This document shows positions 37,721 to 45,076 of a stretch of DNA of 64,000 nt, piece after piece (within the stretch, counting starts at the first letter, position 1; each line of letters opens with the position of its first letter). The stretch is from JAABSX01 sp964480455 (GTDB taxonomy: Bacteria > Bacteroidota > Bacteroidia > Cytophagales > Microscillaceae): positions 1 to 64,000 of the forward strand of contig CAYZQI010000001.1 in the NCBI GenBank assembly GCA_964480455.1, given 5' to 3'. The translations under genes and the position numbers were made by a program. The notes beneath the pieces were generated by a model. The model saw only the letters and a list, made by a program, of their open reading frames with translations. It ran no database searches and was not told the DNA's origin.

Positions 37721-37860
37721 TTACGCCCTCTTTACGCTTCCCTTACTCATCATTACGGACTGCTTACACACGCTCCCAATACCTTACAAACGCCTTACAA
37801 CACTTTCTAGGAAGCTTACAAAATATTTATCGTGGCTTTACAAAAACCTTACAAACTTAC
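37721..37860. repeat. Helically phased TTAC array
   Basis: The tetramer TTAC begins at 37,721, 37,732, 37,743, 37,753, 37,764, 37,784, 37,795, 37,816, 37,838, 37,849 and 37,857. Spacings are 11, 11, 10, 11, 20, 11, 21, 22, 11 and 8, nearly all multiples of one DNA turn; later copies extend to CTTACAAA. It fills the 386-base divergent gap between the zinc-ribbon gene and the 385-residue gene, inside the island. It is a candidate iteron-type origin or multi-site operator. Confidence 0.6.
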
Positions 37861-37917
37861 CTTTCAAGCCCTGAAAGCGAATTATCTCGTTTTTTATGCT
37901 TTCAAGGGCTGTTTTAC

Positions 37918-37948
37918 TTGGTAGATTAAGGAAAATAAAGCATATTTG
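37918..37948 (+). promoter_or_regulatory. Putative promoter of the 385-residue gene
   Basis: A TTG at 37,918-37,920, exactly 20 bases, then CATATTTG at 37,941-37,948, one mismatch from the TAnnTTTG consensus. The start codon is 29 bases downstream. The TTAC array lies immediately upstream and could bind a regulator. Confidence 0.5.
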
Positions 37949-37977
37949 AGGAATTATGTCAATTAAATAACAAAAAA

Positions 37978-39135
37978 ATGTATGCACTTACGCACGAGGA
38001 ATTTCAAGAAAAAATAAATACCTTATTTTATAGTATTGACAAGGGAGACATTTTCACTCAAAAGGAGATTTATGGCAATCTTAGTCAAGTAATTTCAGAC
38101 AATTACAAAGCGATTACTAGATGGACTGAAGATAAGCCTGAATCAAAATTAGAGTTTTTAGCAATACGAAAAGCCAAAGATGAAGAACTCATAACACATC
38201 AAACGGCTTACGAATGTTTTTTGAAAGTAAAAGAAAAATTTAGACAACAAGATAGCACATTAGAAATGAATCATCTTTCCTCGCCAGAACAACCTTATTA
38301 TATTTTTGAAGAAAAAAGCTGGGTATTATCTTTTGCTCCTTTACCTATGCGTCTGGAAAATTTGCAATTTGATACGATAAAGAAACATTTTGAAGATGAT
38401 AAAAACTTCCATCCATACTTTGATGATACAAAATCAATAGATTCAGAGGCATTGAAAAAGTACACACCTTACATTGCGTTTGAAAATGGTTATGATATAG
38501 AAGATAAGTTAGTTCTGTATATACTCGTAGTGCGGAATATTCCCCAATCTTATTTCAAAAATCTGAATAAAGTATCTCTGCTTTGTCTTGACCGCTTTGA
38601 TGTGAAATATAGCAAAATATTAAACAACGAGTTAGTAGATGATATTTACCAGAAGTTTGCGACTACTATCACGAGATTTTCAGTACATTACAATTATCTA
38701 TCAAATGCCCCTACGTCCGAAGAAAAACTCATTGCATTGACCTTAGATTTGCTTAATCTGAATAGAGACCTTGATACGCTTCAGATAGATAGCAAGCACA
38801 TTTCGATAATAGGAAATGCAATAAAAAAAGCCAAAACATTTTATAAAAGTTTATCAATGTCAGATACCAAAGGTTCAACTTCTCCAATAATTGGTAACGG
38901 ATTAAATTATGCTCACTTAATAGATTATTTGATTGACCAGAATATAAGTTTAGACATGAAGTTTAAGTACAGGAAAGAAATTCAAGAAGTGGTAGTAAAA
39001 AAGAAATTTTATGAACACTTGACCAATCGTATCATTTCACCAACACTTGTGAATAAAAGATTCGTAAGTTATGAATCAGGGCAGGTGAAAGTACTGGAGA
39101 ACTTGACCAAGCTCTTAAATATTAATATAAAATAA
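37978..39135 (+). CDS. Hypothetical island protein
   Basis: A 385-residue soluble protein with no signal peptide or membrane segment. Residues 1-75 look like a helical DNA- or protein-binding start (EEFQEKINTLFYSIDKGDIF, then YKAITRWTEDKPESKLEF). The rest mixes strands and helices (YPYYIFEEKSW-like segments, FDVKYSKILNNELVDDIY) with no motif I can name. It has its own promoter and is separated from the methylase gene by 410 bases, so it is probably transcribed apart from it. Its place beside a repeat array at the left end makes a regulatory, replication or abortive-infection role possible, but nothing in the sequence decides. Confidence 0.65.
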   Translation: MYALTHEEFQEKINTLFYSIDKGDIFTQKEIYGNLSQVISDNYKAITRWTEDKPESKLEFLAIRKAKDEELITHQTAYECFLKVKEKFRQQDSTLEMNHLSSPEQPYYIFEEKSWVLSFAPLPMRLENLQFDTIKKHFEDDKNFHPYFDDTKSIDSEALKKYTPYIAFENGYDIEDKLVLYILVVRNIPQSYFKNLNKVSLLCLDRFDVKYSKILNNELVDDIYQKFATTITRFSVHYNYLSNAPTSEEKLIALTLDLLNLNRDLDTLQIDSKHISIIGNAIKKAKTFYKSLSMSDTKGSTSPIIGNGLNYAHLIDYLIDQNISLDMKFKYRKEIQEVVVKKKFYEHLTNRIISPTLVNKRFVSYESGQVKVLENLTKLLNINIK

Positions 39136-39158
39136 ATTTAGGCAGTTTTAATTTACAA

Positions 39159-39279
39159 CTAAGTACCTGCAACTAATTACTTGATAGAAACCTGACAGGT
39201 TTAATATGCTGGTTATCAAACTTTTGCAACTAAAAACCTATCAGGTTTTAATATAAACTAAATATGTGCAGGCACTTAG
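39159..39279. repeat. Nested inverted repeats upstream of the methylase gene
   Basis: CTAAGTACCTGCA (39,159-39,171) and TGCAGGCACTTAG (39,267-39,279) are inverted copies matching at 12 of 13 positions. Between them lie two small palindromes, AAACCTGACAGGTTT (39,188-39,202) and AAACCTATCAGGTTT (39,234-39,248 region). The remaining bases of the 410-base gap show only the methylase promoter. Confidence 0.5.
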
Positions 39280-39466
39280 ATTAATAAAGATTACCCTAAG
39301 CAAGGCAAACCTCGTCAATAATAGAGCAAGCAGTTAGACTTTTAAGAGTTCGAAAATCAATGACATAATTCTAGCTCTATGGTATTTCTACTAATAACCC
39401 TAAAAACTTTTAGCGACACCCTTCAAAAAAAACAAAAATAATCCAAAACACACCATCACCAGCAAC

Positions 39467-39497
39467 TTGCTAAATCAAAGTAAATCTCTTATGTTTG
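39467..39497 (+). promoter_or_regulatory. Promoter of the defence operon
   Basis: A TTG at 39,467-39,469 is followed after exactly 20 bases by TATGTTTG at 39,490-39,497, a full match to the Bacteroidota consensus TTG-N20-TAnnTTTG. Transcription would begin near 39,504, 42 bases before the methylase start. No equally good promoter was seen before darT, the helicase gene or the PIN-like gene, so one transcript may serve all five. Confidence 0.65.
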
Positions 39498-39545
39498 GGA
39501 AATAAAACAAAAGGCTATGCCAGCCCGTAAAAATTCAAGCAAAAT

Positions 39546-42500
39546 ATGCAAGATTTTAAAGATACCTTAGATGAAATTTTTGTAGAGCAACTCCACTACA
39601 GCTTTGTAGGCAAACCCCTGCCCCGACCCACAGGGCTTTCTGATACTCAAAACCTGCTCGATATTCAGATAGAATATGAAGAAAAAGGTATCAAAGTGAT
39701 ATTGGCTATCTGCGAAGACAGGGTGCTTTCCTTTCAAAAAGAGATTATCCAGCATTACAAGCAAGATTTTCCTGACTCGCATTTCTTGTTTGTGTCGCAT
39801 CAGGGCAAAGTATTTGACCTTTATAACCTGAGTAGCTCCCAAAAACTCAAACCGCTTACTTATGACCAAATCAACCGAAAAACCAAACTCTTTCAAGAAA
39901 AAATATCGCTCTTCAATGTAGAAGATACACAAGGAGCGATTGACCTCAAAATCAAGATTGACAAGGCTTTTGAAACGACCGACAAAATCACCAAGAAGTT
40001 TTATGATAACTTTAAGCTCATTCACGAGCTACTCCAGCAAGCCATCAGAGGCATAGATAGCCAAGAAGACAAGACTTGGTATGCCTCCGTGATGCTCAAC
40101 AGGCTGATGTTTATCTACTTCTTACAGAAGAATCACATCATTCAAAACAATACAGACTACCTGCTACATCAGTTTGAGAAGGTGCAGACGCAGGGCAAAG
40201 ATTATTACTTAGATTTTCTCTGCCCACTCTTTTTTGTGGGCTTTGCCAAGCGAGAAACCGACCCTAGCAAACAAGCCTTCACCGCACAATATGGCGAAAT
40301 TATTTACCTGAATGGCGGACTTTTTCAGCAGCACGACTTAGAGCTAAAATACCCAAACATCAGCGTAGATGCCCCAAGCCTTGCCGAAGTGCTACACTTC
40401 TTGAATGGCTATACGTGGTATTTGGACAACCACCCCAACCAAGATGAAAACTTTATTAACCCCTCTGTGCTGGGCTTTATCTTTGAGAAATACATCAACC
40501 AGAAAGCCTTTGGAGCTTACTACACTCGCCCCGAAATCACGGAATACCTCTGCCGACAAAGTATCCAAAAACTTATCTTGGATAAGGTCAATCAGGACTT
40601 TGGGAGCTTAGACATAGACTTACAAGGTTTTAAAAACCTGGCAGGTCTGGCAGAAGGACAAAATTTTGATACCTTTGAGCAGCTCATGAGGCAGCTCACG
40701 CCCGAAATAGCCCACAAACTACTCACTGAGCTATTGCCCAATCTCAAACTCATAGACCCCTCTTGTGGCTCGGGGGCTTTTTTGGTGGCGATGCTTGCCG
40801 AAATGCTAGGCATCTATGAGCAAATCTGCCTTAAAATACCCCAACTCAATAGCCCAAAGCTAGACAAATGGCTCGCGGATATAGAGGCAAAGCACAACCG
40901 AACCTATTACCTCAAAAAACAAATCATTACCCAAAATATCTATGGCGTGGACATCATGCAGGAAGCCGTAGAGATTGCCCGACTGCGCCTTTTCTTAGAC
41001 CTTGTCGCAAACCTCAAAGCACAGGAAATAGAACCCCTGCCCAACATAGATTTTAACATCATGACAGGTAATTCGCTCATAGGGCTGATTAGGGTGGACG
41101 AAAACCGATTTGAAAAATCAATGCCCAAAGATAAGACCTCAGGTGGTAAAGTCATCAAAGCAGCCAATATTTTTGATAATACGACTATCTTACAAAATGA
41201 CCTCTTTTCGGTGAGTAAAAATAAATCCTACCAACAGCTCATCAATGAAAAAGAAGCGGCTATCCGTGCCTACAAAAATGCCGAATACAATGACCGTGAA
41301 AGCCTAGAAAATCTCAAAGAAAGCATACAAAATGCCCAATACGAAGCAAGGCAAATACTCAATCAAATCTTGCTAGAGGAATTTCAGCAACTCAAAATCC
41401 CTTACCAACAAGCCACTTGGGACGAAAAAAAGCAAGCCCTCGGTAAGCCTCTCAAAAGACCCCTACAAATACAAGACATTGAGAAACTCACGCCCTTCCA
41501 TTGGGGATATGAGTTCTCAGAGGTATTCAGAAGCTACAAAAACGGCTTTGATGCCATTATTACCAATCCGCCTTGGGAGATTGTAAAGCCTGATGCCAAA
41601 GAGTTTTTTGCCCCCTATTCAGAGGAAATCTCCAAAAAGAAAATGAACATCAAAGATTTTCAGAAAGTAGAAAAAGAATTGCTCAAAGATGAAAATATCA
41701 AAAATGCTTGGCTAGATTATCAAAGTTTATTTCTGTATCAAAGCGAATGGTTTAGAACTGCCCCGCAATTCAAAAATCAAATATCAATCATCAATGGCAA
41801 AAAAGCAGGCACAGACATCAACCTTTACAAGCTTTTCACGGAACAGTGCTATAATTTACTCAAAAATGAAGGTTTTTGTGGCATTGTGATTCCTTCGGGC
41901 ATTTATACTGACTTAGGCACAAAGCAACTCAGACAACTGCTTTTTGAGAAAACAGCTATTGGAAAGTTAATTAGTTTGGCTAATGAACGATTTATATTTG
42001 AAGGTGTCGACCACCGTTTTAAATTCTGTTTACTAGACTTTGAAAAAGGCAAAAAAACTGAAAGTTTCGAGGCTACATTCCGTATCAATCCACGAGAATC
42101 TGTGAGGGCTGAGGACTTAGACACTTTTTTGATAGATGAAAACAACTTTACTACAATTCCTGTAGATTTTATCAAGAAACAAAGTCCTGATAGCTTGTCT
42201 ATTATGGAGATTCGTCAAAAGATTGATTTTCAGATTGCAGATAAATTACTAAAATTTCCTGCCTTGGGTGAAAAATTAGAAACTACTTGGAATTTGAAAT
42301 TAGGCAATGAGTTTCACATGACCAATGACAGTCATTTGTTTCACGCCACCTCAGACTTTCCAAGTTTTGAAAACTTGGAAAGTCTAACAAAGCAAGGTTT
42401 TTTGCCGCTTTTTGAAGGCAAGACAATGCACCAATTTCAAATTTATCCTGAAAATACTCGCTATTGGGTAGATGAGAAAGAAGGCAGAAAAGCGGTATTA

Positions 42501-43085
42501 GGAGCTAGAGGAGAAGATGAAGGACAGGTGTTGGATTATGAAGGGTATAGAATTGCTTTGAGAGCCATTTCGAGTAGTACAAATTCAAGAACTTTAATTG
42601 CTACTGTTTTGCCTACTCATGTTTTTTGTGGTAATTCATTGCTAAGTTCTAATTCAGTAAAATGTGCTGATTTATGTTTTATGATAGGTTTAATGAACAG
42701 TTTAATTGTTGATTATTACTTACGCCAAATAGTATCTCAAAACATCAACATGTTCTACATCTACCAACTTCCCGTTCCCCGTTTGCGTCAGGGCGATGAA
42801 TACTTTTCGGAGGTAGTGAGTTTGTCGGCGGTTTTGGTTTGTTATGATGAGGCGGGCAAGTTGATAGAAGCCTATCGGGATTTGTGGGAGGAGGTGCAGC
42901 AGACCCTAAGGGTTTCTGAAACCCTTAGGGTCTTGCCCAGGGCTGATTTGCGAGCCAAGTTAGATGCTTTGGTAGCGAAGATTTATGGCTTAGATTCGGA
43001 GGAATTGCGTTATATATTGAGTACCTTTCCTTTGGTAGAGGAGGCGCAGAAAGCGAAGGTATTGGAGGAGTTTGAGAAATTTTAA
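39546..43085 (+). CDS. Eco57I-type adenine-N6 DNA methyltransferase
   Basis: A 1179-residue protein in the style of type IIG/ISP restriction-modification or phage-exclusion methylases. Residues 1-300 are an N-terminal region with no clear nuclease motif. Motif X-like AFGAYYTRPEITEYL lies near residue 320, SAM motif I IDPSCGSGAFL at about 403-413, and catalytic ITNPPWE with N674, an unusually long 270-residue gap holding a coiled coil. A TaqI-like specificity and C-terminal helical part follows (ISQNINMFYIYQLPVPRL and the closing YGLDSEELRYILSTFP). It should methylate adenine in a specific site and protect host DNA. Three 33-bp palindromes are read through in frame (about residues 357-368, 936-947 and 1119-1129). 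It is first in the operon, followed by a 35-codon frame and darTG. Confidence 0.82.
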   Translation: MQDFKDTLDEIFVEQLHYSFVGKPLPRPTGLSDTQNLLDIQIEYEEKGIKVILAICEDRVLSFQKEIIQHYKQDFPDSHFLFVSHQGKVFDLYNLSSSQKLKPLTYDQINRKTKLFQEKISLFNVEDTQGAIDLKIKIDKAFETTDKITKKFYDNFKLIHELLQQAIRGIDSQEDKTWYASVMLNRLMFIYFLQKNHIIQNNTDYLLHQFEKVQTQGKDYYLDFLCPLFFVGFAKRETDPSKQAFTAQYGEIIYLNGGLFQQHDLELKYPNISVDAPSLAEVLHFLNGYTWYLDNHPNQDENFINPSVLGFIFEKYINQKAFGAYYTRPEITEYLCRQSIQKLILDKVNQDFGSLDIDLQGFKNLAGLAEGQNFDTFEQLMRQLTPEIAHKLLTELLPNLKLIDPSCGSGAFLVAMLAEMLGIYEQICLKIPQLNSPKLDKWLADIEAKHNRTYYLKKQIITQNIYGVDIMQEAVEIARLRLFLDLVANLKAQEIEPLPNIDFNIMTGNSLIGLIRVDENRFEKSMPKDKTSGGKVIKAANIFDNTTILQNDLFSVSKNKSYQQLINEKEAAIRAYKNAEYNDRESLENLKESIQNAQYEARQILNQILLEEFQQLKIPYQQATWDEKKQALGKPLKRPLQIQDIEKLTPFHWGYEFSEVFRSYKNGFDAIITNPPWEIVKPDAKEFFAPYSEEISKKKMNIKDFQKVEKELLKDENIKNAWLDYQSLFLYQSEWFRTAPQFKNQISIINGKKAGTDINLYKLFTEQCYNLLKNEGFCGIVIPSGIYTDLGTKQLRQLLFEKTAIGKLISLANERFIFEGVDHRFKFCLLDFEKGKKTESFEATFRINPRESVRAEDLDTFLIDENNFTTIPVDFIKKQSPDSLSIMEIRQKIDFQIADKLLKFPALGEKLETTWNLKLGNEFHMTNDSHLFHATSDFPSFENLESLTKQGFLPLFEGKTMHQFQIYPENTRYWVDEKEGRKAVLGARGEDEGQVLDYEGYRIALRAISSSTNSRTLIATVLPTHVFCGNSLLSSNSVKCADLCFMIGLMNSLIVDYYLRQIVSQNINMFYIYQLPVPRLRQGDEYFSEVVSLSAVLVCYDEAGKLIEAYRDLWEEVQQTLRVSETLRVLPRADLRAKLDALVAKIYGLDSEELRYILSTFPLVEEAQKAKVLEEFEKF
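40616..40648. repeat. 33-bp palindrome, AGAC...GTCT family, decayed copy inside the methylase gene
   Basis: AGAC-TTACAAGG-TTT, centre TAA, AAA-CCTGGCAG-GTCT. The fixed ends and TTT/AAA are intact while the variable octamers pair at only 5 of 8 positions, so the left stem has drifted. It is read in frame (ending 'F-K-N-L-A-G-L'). Confidence 0.5.
42353..42385. repeat. 33-bp palindrome, AGAC...GTCT family, inside the methylase gene
   Basis: AGAC-TTTCCAAG-TTT, centre TGA, AAA-CTTGGAAA-GTCT, a perfect palindrome. Being 33 bases it keeps the reading frame and adds about 11 residues (F-P-S-F-E-N-L-E-S). Confidence 0.85.
42901..42933. repeat. 33-bp palindrome, AGAC...GTCT family, inside the methylase gene
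   Basis: AGAC-CCTAAGGG-TTT, centre CTG, AAA-CCCTTAGG-GTCT, a perfect palindrome with a stem octamer unlike the other copies. It is read in frame as T-L-R-V-S-E-T-L-R-V near the methylase C-terminus. Confidence 0.85.
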
Positions 43086-43097
43086 AAAAACAGTAGT

Positions 43098-43205
43098 ATG
43101 CAAAAATACATATTTGAAAGGATAGCATTTACAGAAAACCCAAGGGCTTGGGAGTTATGGAAAGATAAAACTTCAGCCGAGAGACTGATAGCTCTACAAG
43201 AATGA
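43098..43205 (+). CDS. Small 35-codon frame between methylase and darT (possible)
   Basis: An ATG 12 bases after the methylase stop opens a frame for MQKYIFERIAFTENPRAWEL and 15 more residues, ending in TGA. The composition is protein-like (charged helix with E, R, W), but it is short and I know no match. It may be a remnant of the gene that once followed the methylase. The following 100 bases contain the scar described at 43,274. Confidence 0.35.
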   Translation: MQKYIFERIAFTENPRAWELWKDKTSAERLIALQE

Positions 43206-43273
43206 AGGAAAATCACATTTAGTTTGAAAAATGAAGGAAATAAGCAACGAAGTATGCAAAATACCTAAAAATA

Positions 43274-43303
43274 AAAACCACCATAGACAACACTAAAGAC
43301 AAT
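43274..43303 (+). repeat. Partial duplicate of the helicase gene's 5' end
   Basis: Thirty bases match 45,083-45,112, the start of the PLD-helicase gene, at 25 positions. Both encode K-T-T-I-D-N-T-(K/Q)-D-N. The copy here lacks a start codon and stops two codons later, directly before the darT start at 43,306. It suggests that darTG was inserted at the beginning of an ancestral helicase gene. Confidence 0.55.
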
Positions 43304-43305
43304 CC

Positions 43306-43956
43306 ATGAAATCAAAAACAGGCGAAATACTTATTTTTAGAATGGTTCATTACCAAAACTTAGATTGCTTGTTGTCTATGGGTTTGCATTGCCCCAGCAG
43401 CCCTCAAAAATGCCAAAACTATCAAAACATAGGGCATCAAACCCTGATTAACCGCAGAGAAGAAACACAAGTGTCTATTGCGCCTTTCGGCAACTTGTCT
43501 GATTATGTGCCTTTTTATTTTACTTACAAAATGCCCATGCTCTATTTAATTCATAAAAATAAAGTAAAAGCTTATGAAGGTGGGCAATCAGAGGTGATTT
43601 ACCTTATCAGTACTGCCGAAAAAGTGGTACAAAGCAAGTGTGCGTTTGTATTTACGGATAGACATGCAGTGCTAAACTATACCCAATTTTTCAATGATTT
43701 ATCAGATTTAGACAAGCTGGATTGGGCAGTAATTGATGAAACAGATTATAACAAATGGAAAAATATGCATGGCGAAAGTATAGATGATAATAAGGAAAAA
43801 AAGCAAGCAGAGTTTTTGGTTTACAAATATTTTCCAATATCTTTAATTAGCAATATTGCAGTATATAATGAAGAAATCAAAAGCACAGTAGCGCAAAATT
43901 TGGCAAAAGCTAATTTGTCTATTCCCGTGCATATTGTTTCACAAATGTATTATTGA
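43306..43956 (+). CDS. darT: DarT-type DNA ADP-ribosyltransferase toxin
   Basis: A 216-residue DUF4433 protein. DarT transfers ADP-ribose from NAD+ to thymidine (DarT2-type) in single-stranded DNA, blocking replication, and serves in phage defence. Family landmarks are all present: LIFRMVHYQNLDCLLSMGLHC, the NIGHQTLINRREETQV loop, PFGNLSDYVPFYF, FVFTDRHAVLNYTQF, DLDKLDW and the catalytic glutamate E169 in KKQAEFLVYKYFP. The length is normal and nothing is broken. darG starts one base after the stop, as expected for a toxin-antitoxin pair. Unusually, the pair sits between a methylase gene and its probable helicase/nuclease partner. Confidence 0.92.
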   Translation: MKSKTGEILIFRMVHYQNLDCLLSMGLHCPSSPQKCQNYQNIGHQTLINRREETQVSIAPFGNLSDYVPFYFTYKMPMLYLIHKNKVKAYEGGQSEVIYLISTAEKVVQSKCAFVFTDRHAVLNYTQFFNDLSDLDKLDWAVIDETDYNKWKNMHGESIDDNKEKKQAEFLVYKYFPISLISNIAVYNEEIKSTVAQNLAKANLSIPVHIVSQMYY

Positions 43957-43957
43957 G

Positions 43958-44992
43958 ATGATTGAATATACACAAGGCAATTTATTAGAAAGTAAAGCAG
44001 AAGCATTGGTCAATACGGTCAATACGGTGGGCGTGATGGGCAAGGGCATAGCTTTACTTTTCAAGGAGCAGTTTCCCGAGAACTTCAAACTTTATAAAAA
44101 AGCCTGCCAAAATGCTGAGGTGAAAGTAGGCAGTATGTTCATTACATCTACAAATCAGTTAGTCAATCCTCAATACATTATCAACTTCCCTACAAAAACA
44201 GATTGGCGTAGCCCCTCTCAGTATGCTTTTGTAGCAAAGGGTTTAGAAGATTTGGTTTTTCAAATTCAGCAGCTCAATATCCAATCTATTGCTATCCCCC
44301 CTTTGGGCTGTGGCAATGGAGGCTTAGAATGGGCAAAAGTAAAACTGATGATAGAAGAGGCAATGGAAGACCTGCCCCAGGTCAAAGTATGTTTATATGA
44401 ACCTTCTGAGGTAATTCCTACTAAAAAAGAAGAAAATACAAACCTGAGTCTTACTGAAAGCAGTGCTATGCTTTTGGCTTTGCTCTTACAGTATCAGGAA
44501 TTGGGCTACTCACTTACCCTGCTTGAGGTACAAAAATTAGCTTATTTCTTACAAGTCTCAGGAGAGGAGTTAGGGCTTCGCTTTCAGGCGCACTACTACG
44601 GTATGTATGCCGATAATCTACGCAAATGGCTAGAGCATTTAGAAGGTACGTATCTCTGGGTAGAAAAACGAATTGCAGATAGTAAGCCTGACGCAGAAAT
44701 AGAGCTTAACCTAAGTAAAGTCCAGAAAATCAAAGATTTTGTAGCACAGCATTGTAGCGAAGCCCAAAAAAAACGTTTGGAAACAGTTGCCCAAAAAATA
44801 AAAGGCTACGAAACTCCCTTCGGAATGGAACTCCTTGCTACGGTACATTGGGCAAAAGAAAACAGCCCAAGCCAAGACCCACAAGTGATACAAGATTTGG
44901 TATATCATTGGGAGAAAAACCCCGCACGCAAAAAACGCTTGTTTTCGCCCAAGCTCATTCAAAAGGCATTAGAGCAGTTGGCAAATGCTTAG
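43958..44992 (+). CDS. darG: DarG-type antitoxin, macro domain plus SocA-like domain
   Basis: A 344-residue antitoxin. Residues 1-150 are a macro domain (MIEYTQGNLLESKAEALVNT, NTVGVMGKGIALLFK, PPLGCGNGGLEW) that removes ADP-ribose from DNA. Residues 160-344 are a helical SocA/DUF4065-like domain (LEVQKLAYFLQVSGEELGLRF, AHYYGMYADNLRKWLEHL) that in known DarG proteins binds DarT directly. The ATG at 43,958 is one base after the darT stop and gives the standard start; an in-frame TTG upstream lies inside darT. A 33-bp palindrome follows the gene. Confidence 0.92.
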   Translation: MIEYTQGNLLESKAEALVNTVNTVGVMGKGIALLFKEQFPENFKLYKKACQNAEVKVGSMFITSTNQLVNPQYIINFPTKTDWRSPSQYAFVAKGLEDLVFQIQQLNIQSIAIPPLGCGNGGLEWAKVKLMIEEAMEDLPQVKVCLYEPSEVIPTKKEENTNLSLTESSAMLLALLLQYQELGYSLTLLEVQKLAYFLQVSGEELGLRFQAHYYGMYADNLRKWLEHLEGTYLWVEKRIADSKPDAEIELNLSKVQKIKDFVAQHCSEAQKKRLETVAQKIKGYETPFGMELLATVHWAKENSPSQDPQVIQDLVYHWEKNPARKKRLFSPKLIQKALEQLANA

Positions 44993-45006
44993 GTAAAATG
45001 AATCTT

Positions 45007-45039
45007 AGACTTTCCAAGTCTCAAAGACTTGGAAAGTCT
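45007..45039. repeat. 33-bp palindrome, AGAC...GTCT family, between darG and the helicase gene
   Basis: AGAC-TTTCCAAG-TCT, centre CAA, AGA-CTTGGAAA-GTCT, a perfect palindrome. It shares its octamer with the copy at 42,353 but has TCT/AGA instead of TTT/AAA. It could form a hairpin in the operon transcript 38 bases before the helicase start. Confidence 0.85.
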
Positions 45040-45076
45040 AATAAGTCTAAGAGCCTAAAATAAAAAATATACAATT

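Noticed and set aside
37721..37860. A CRISPR array
   Set aside because: The repeats are only 4-8 bases with roughly 11-base periodicity; there are no 25-40 base repeats with spacers and no cas genes anywhere in the window.
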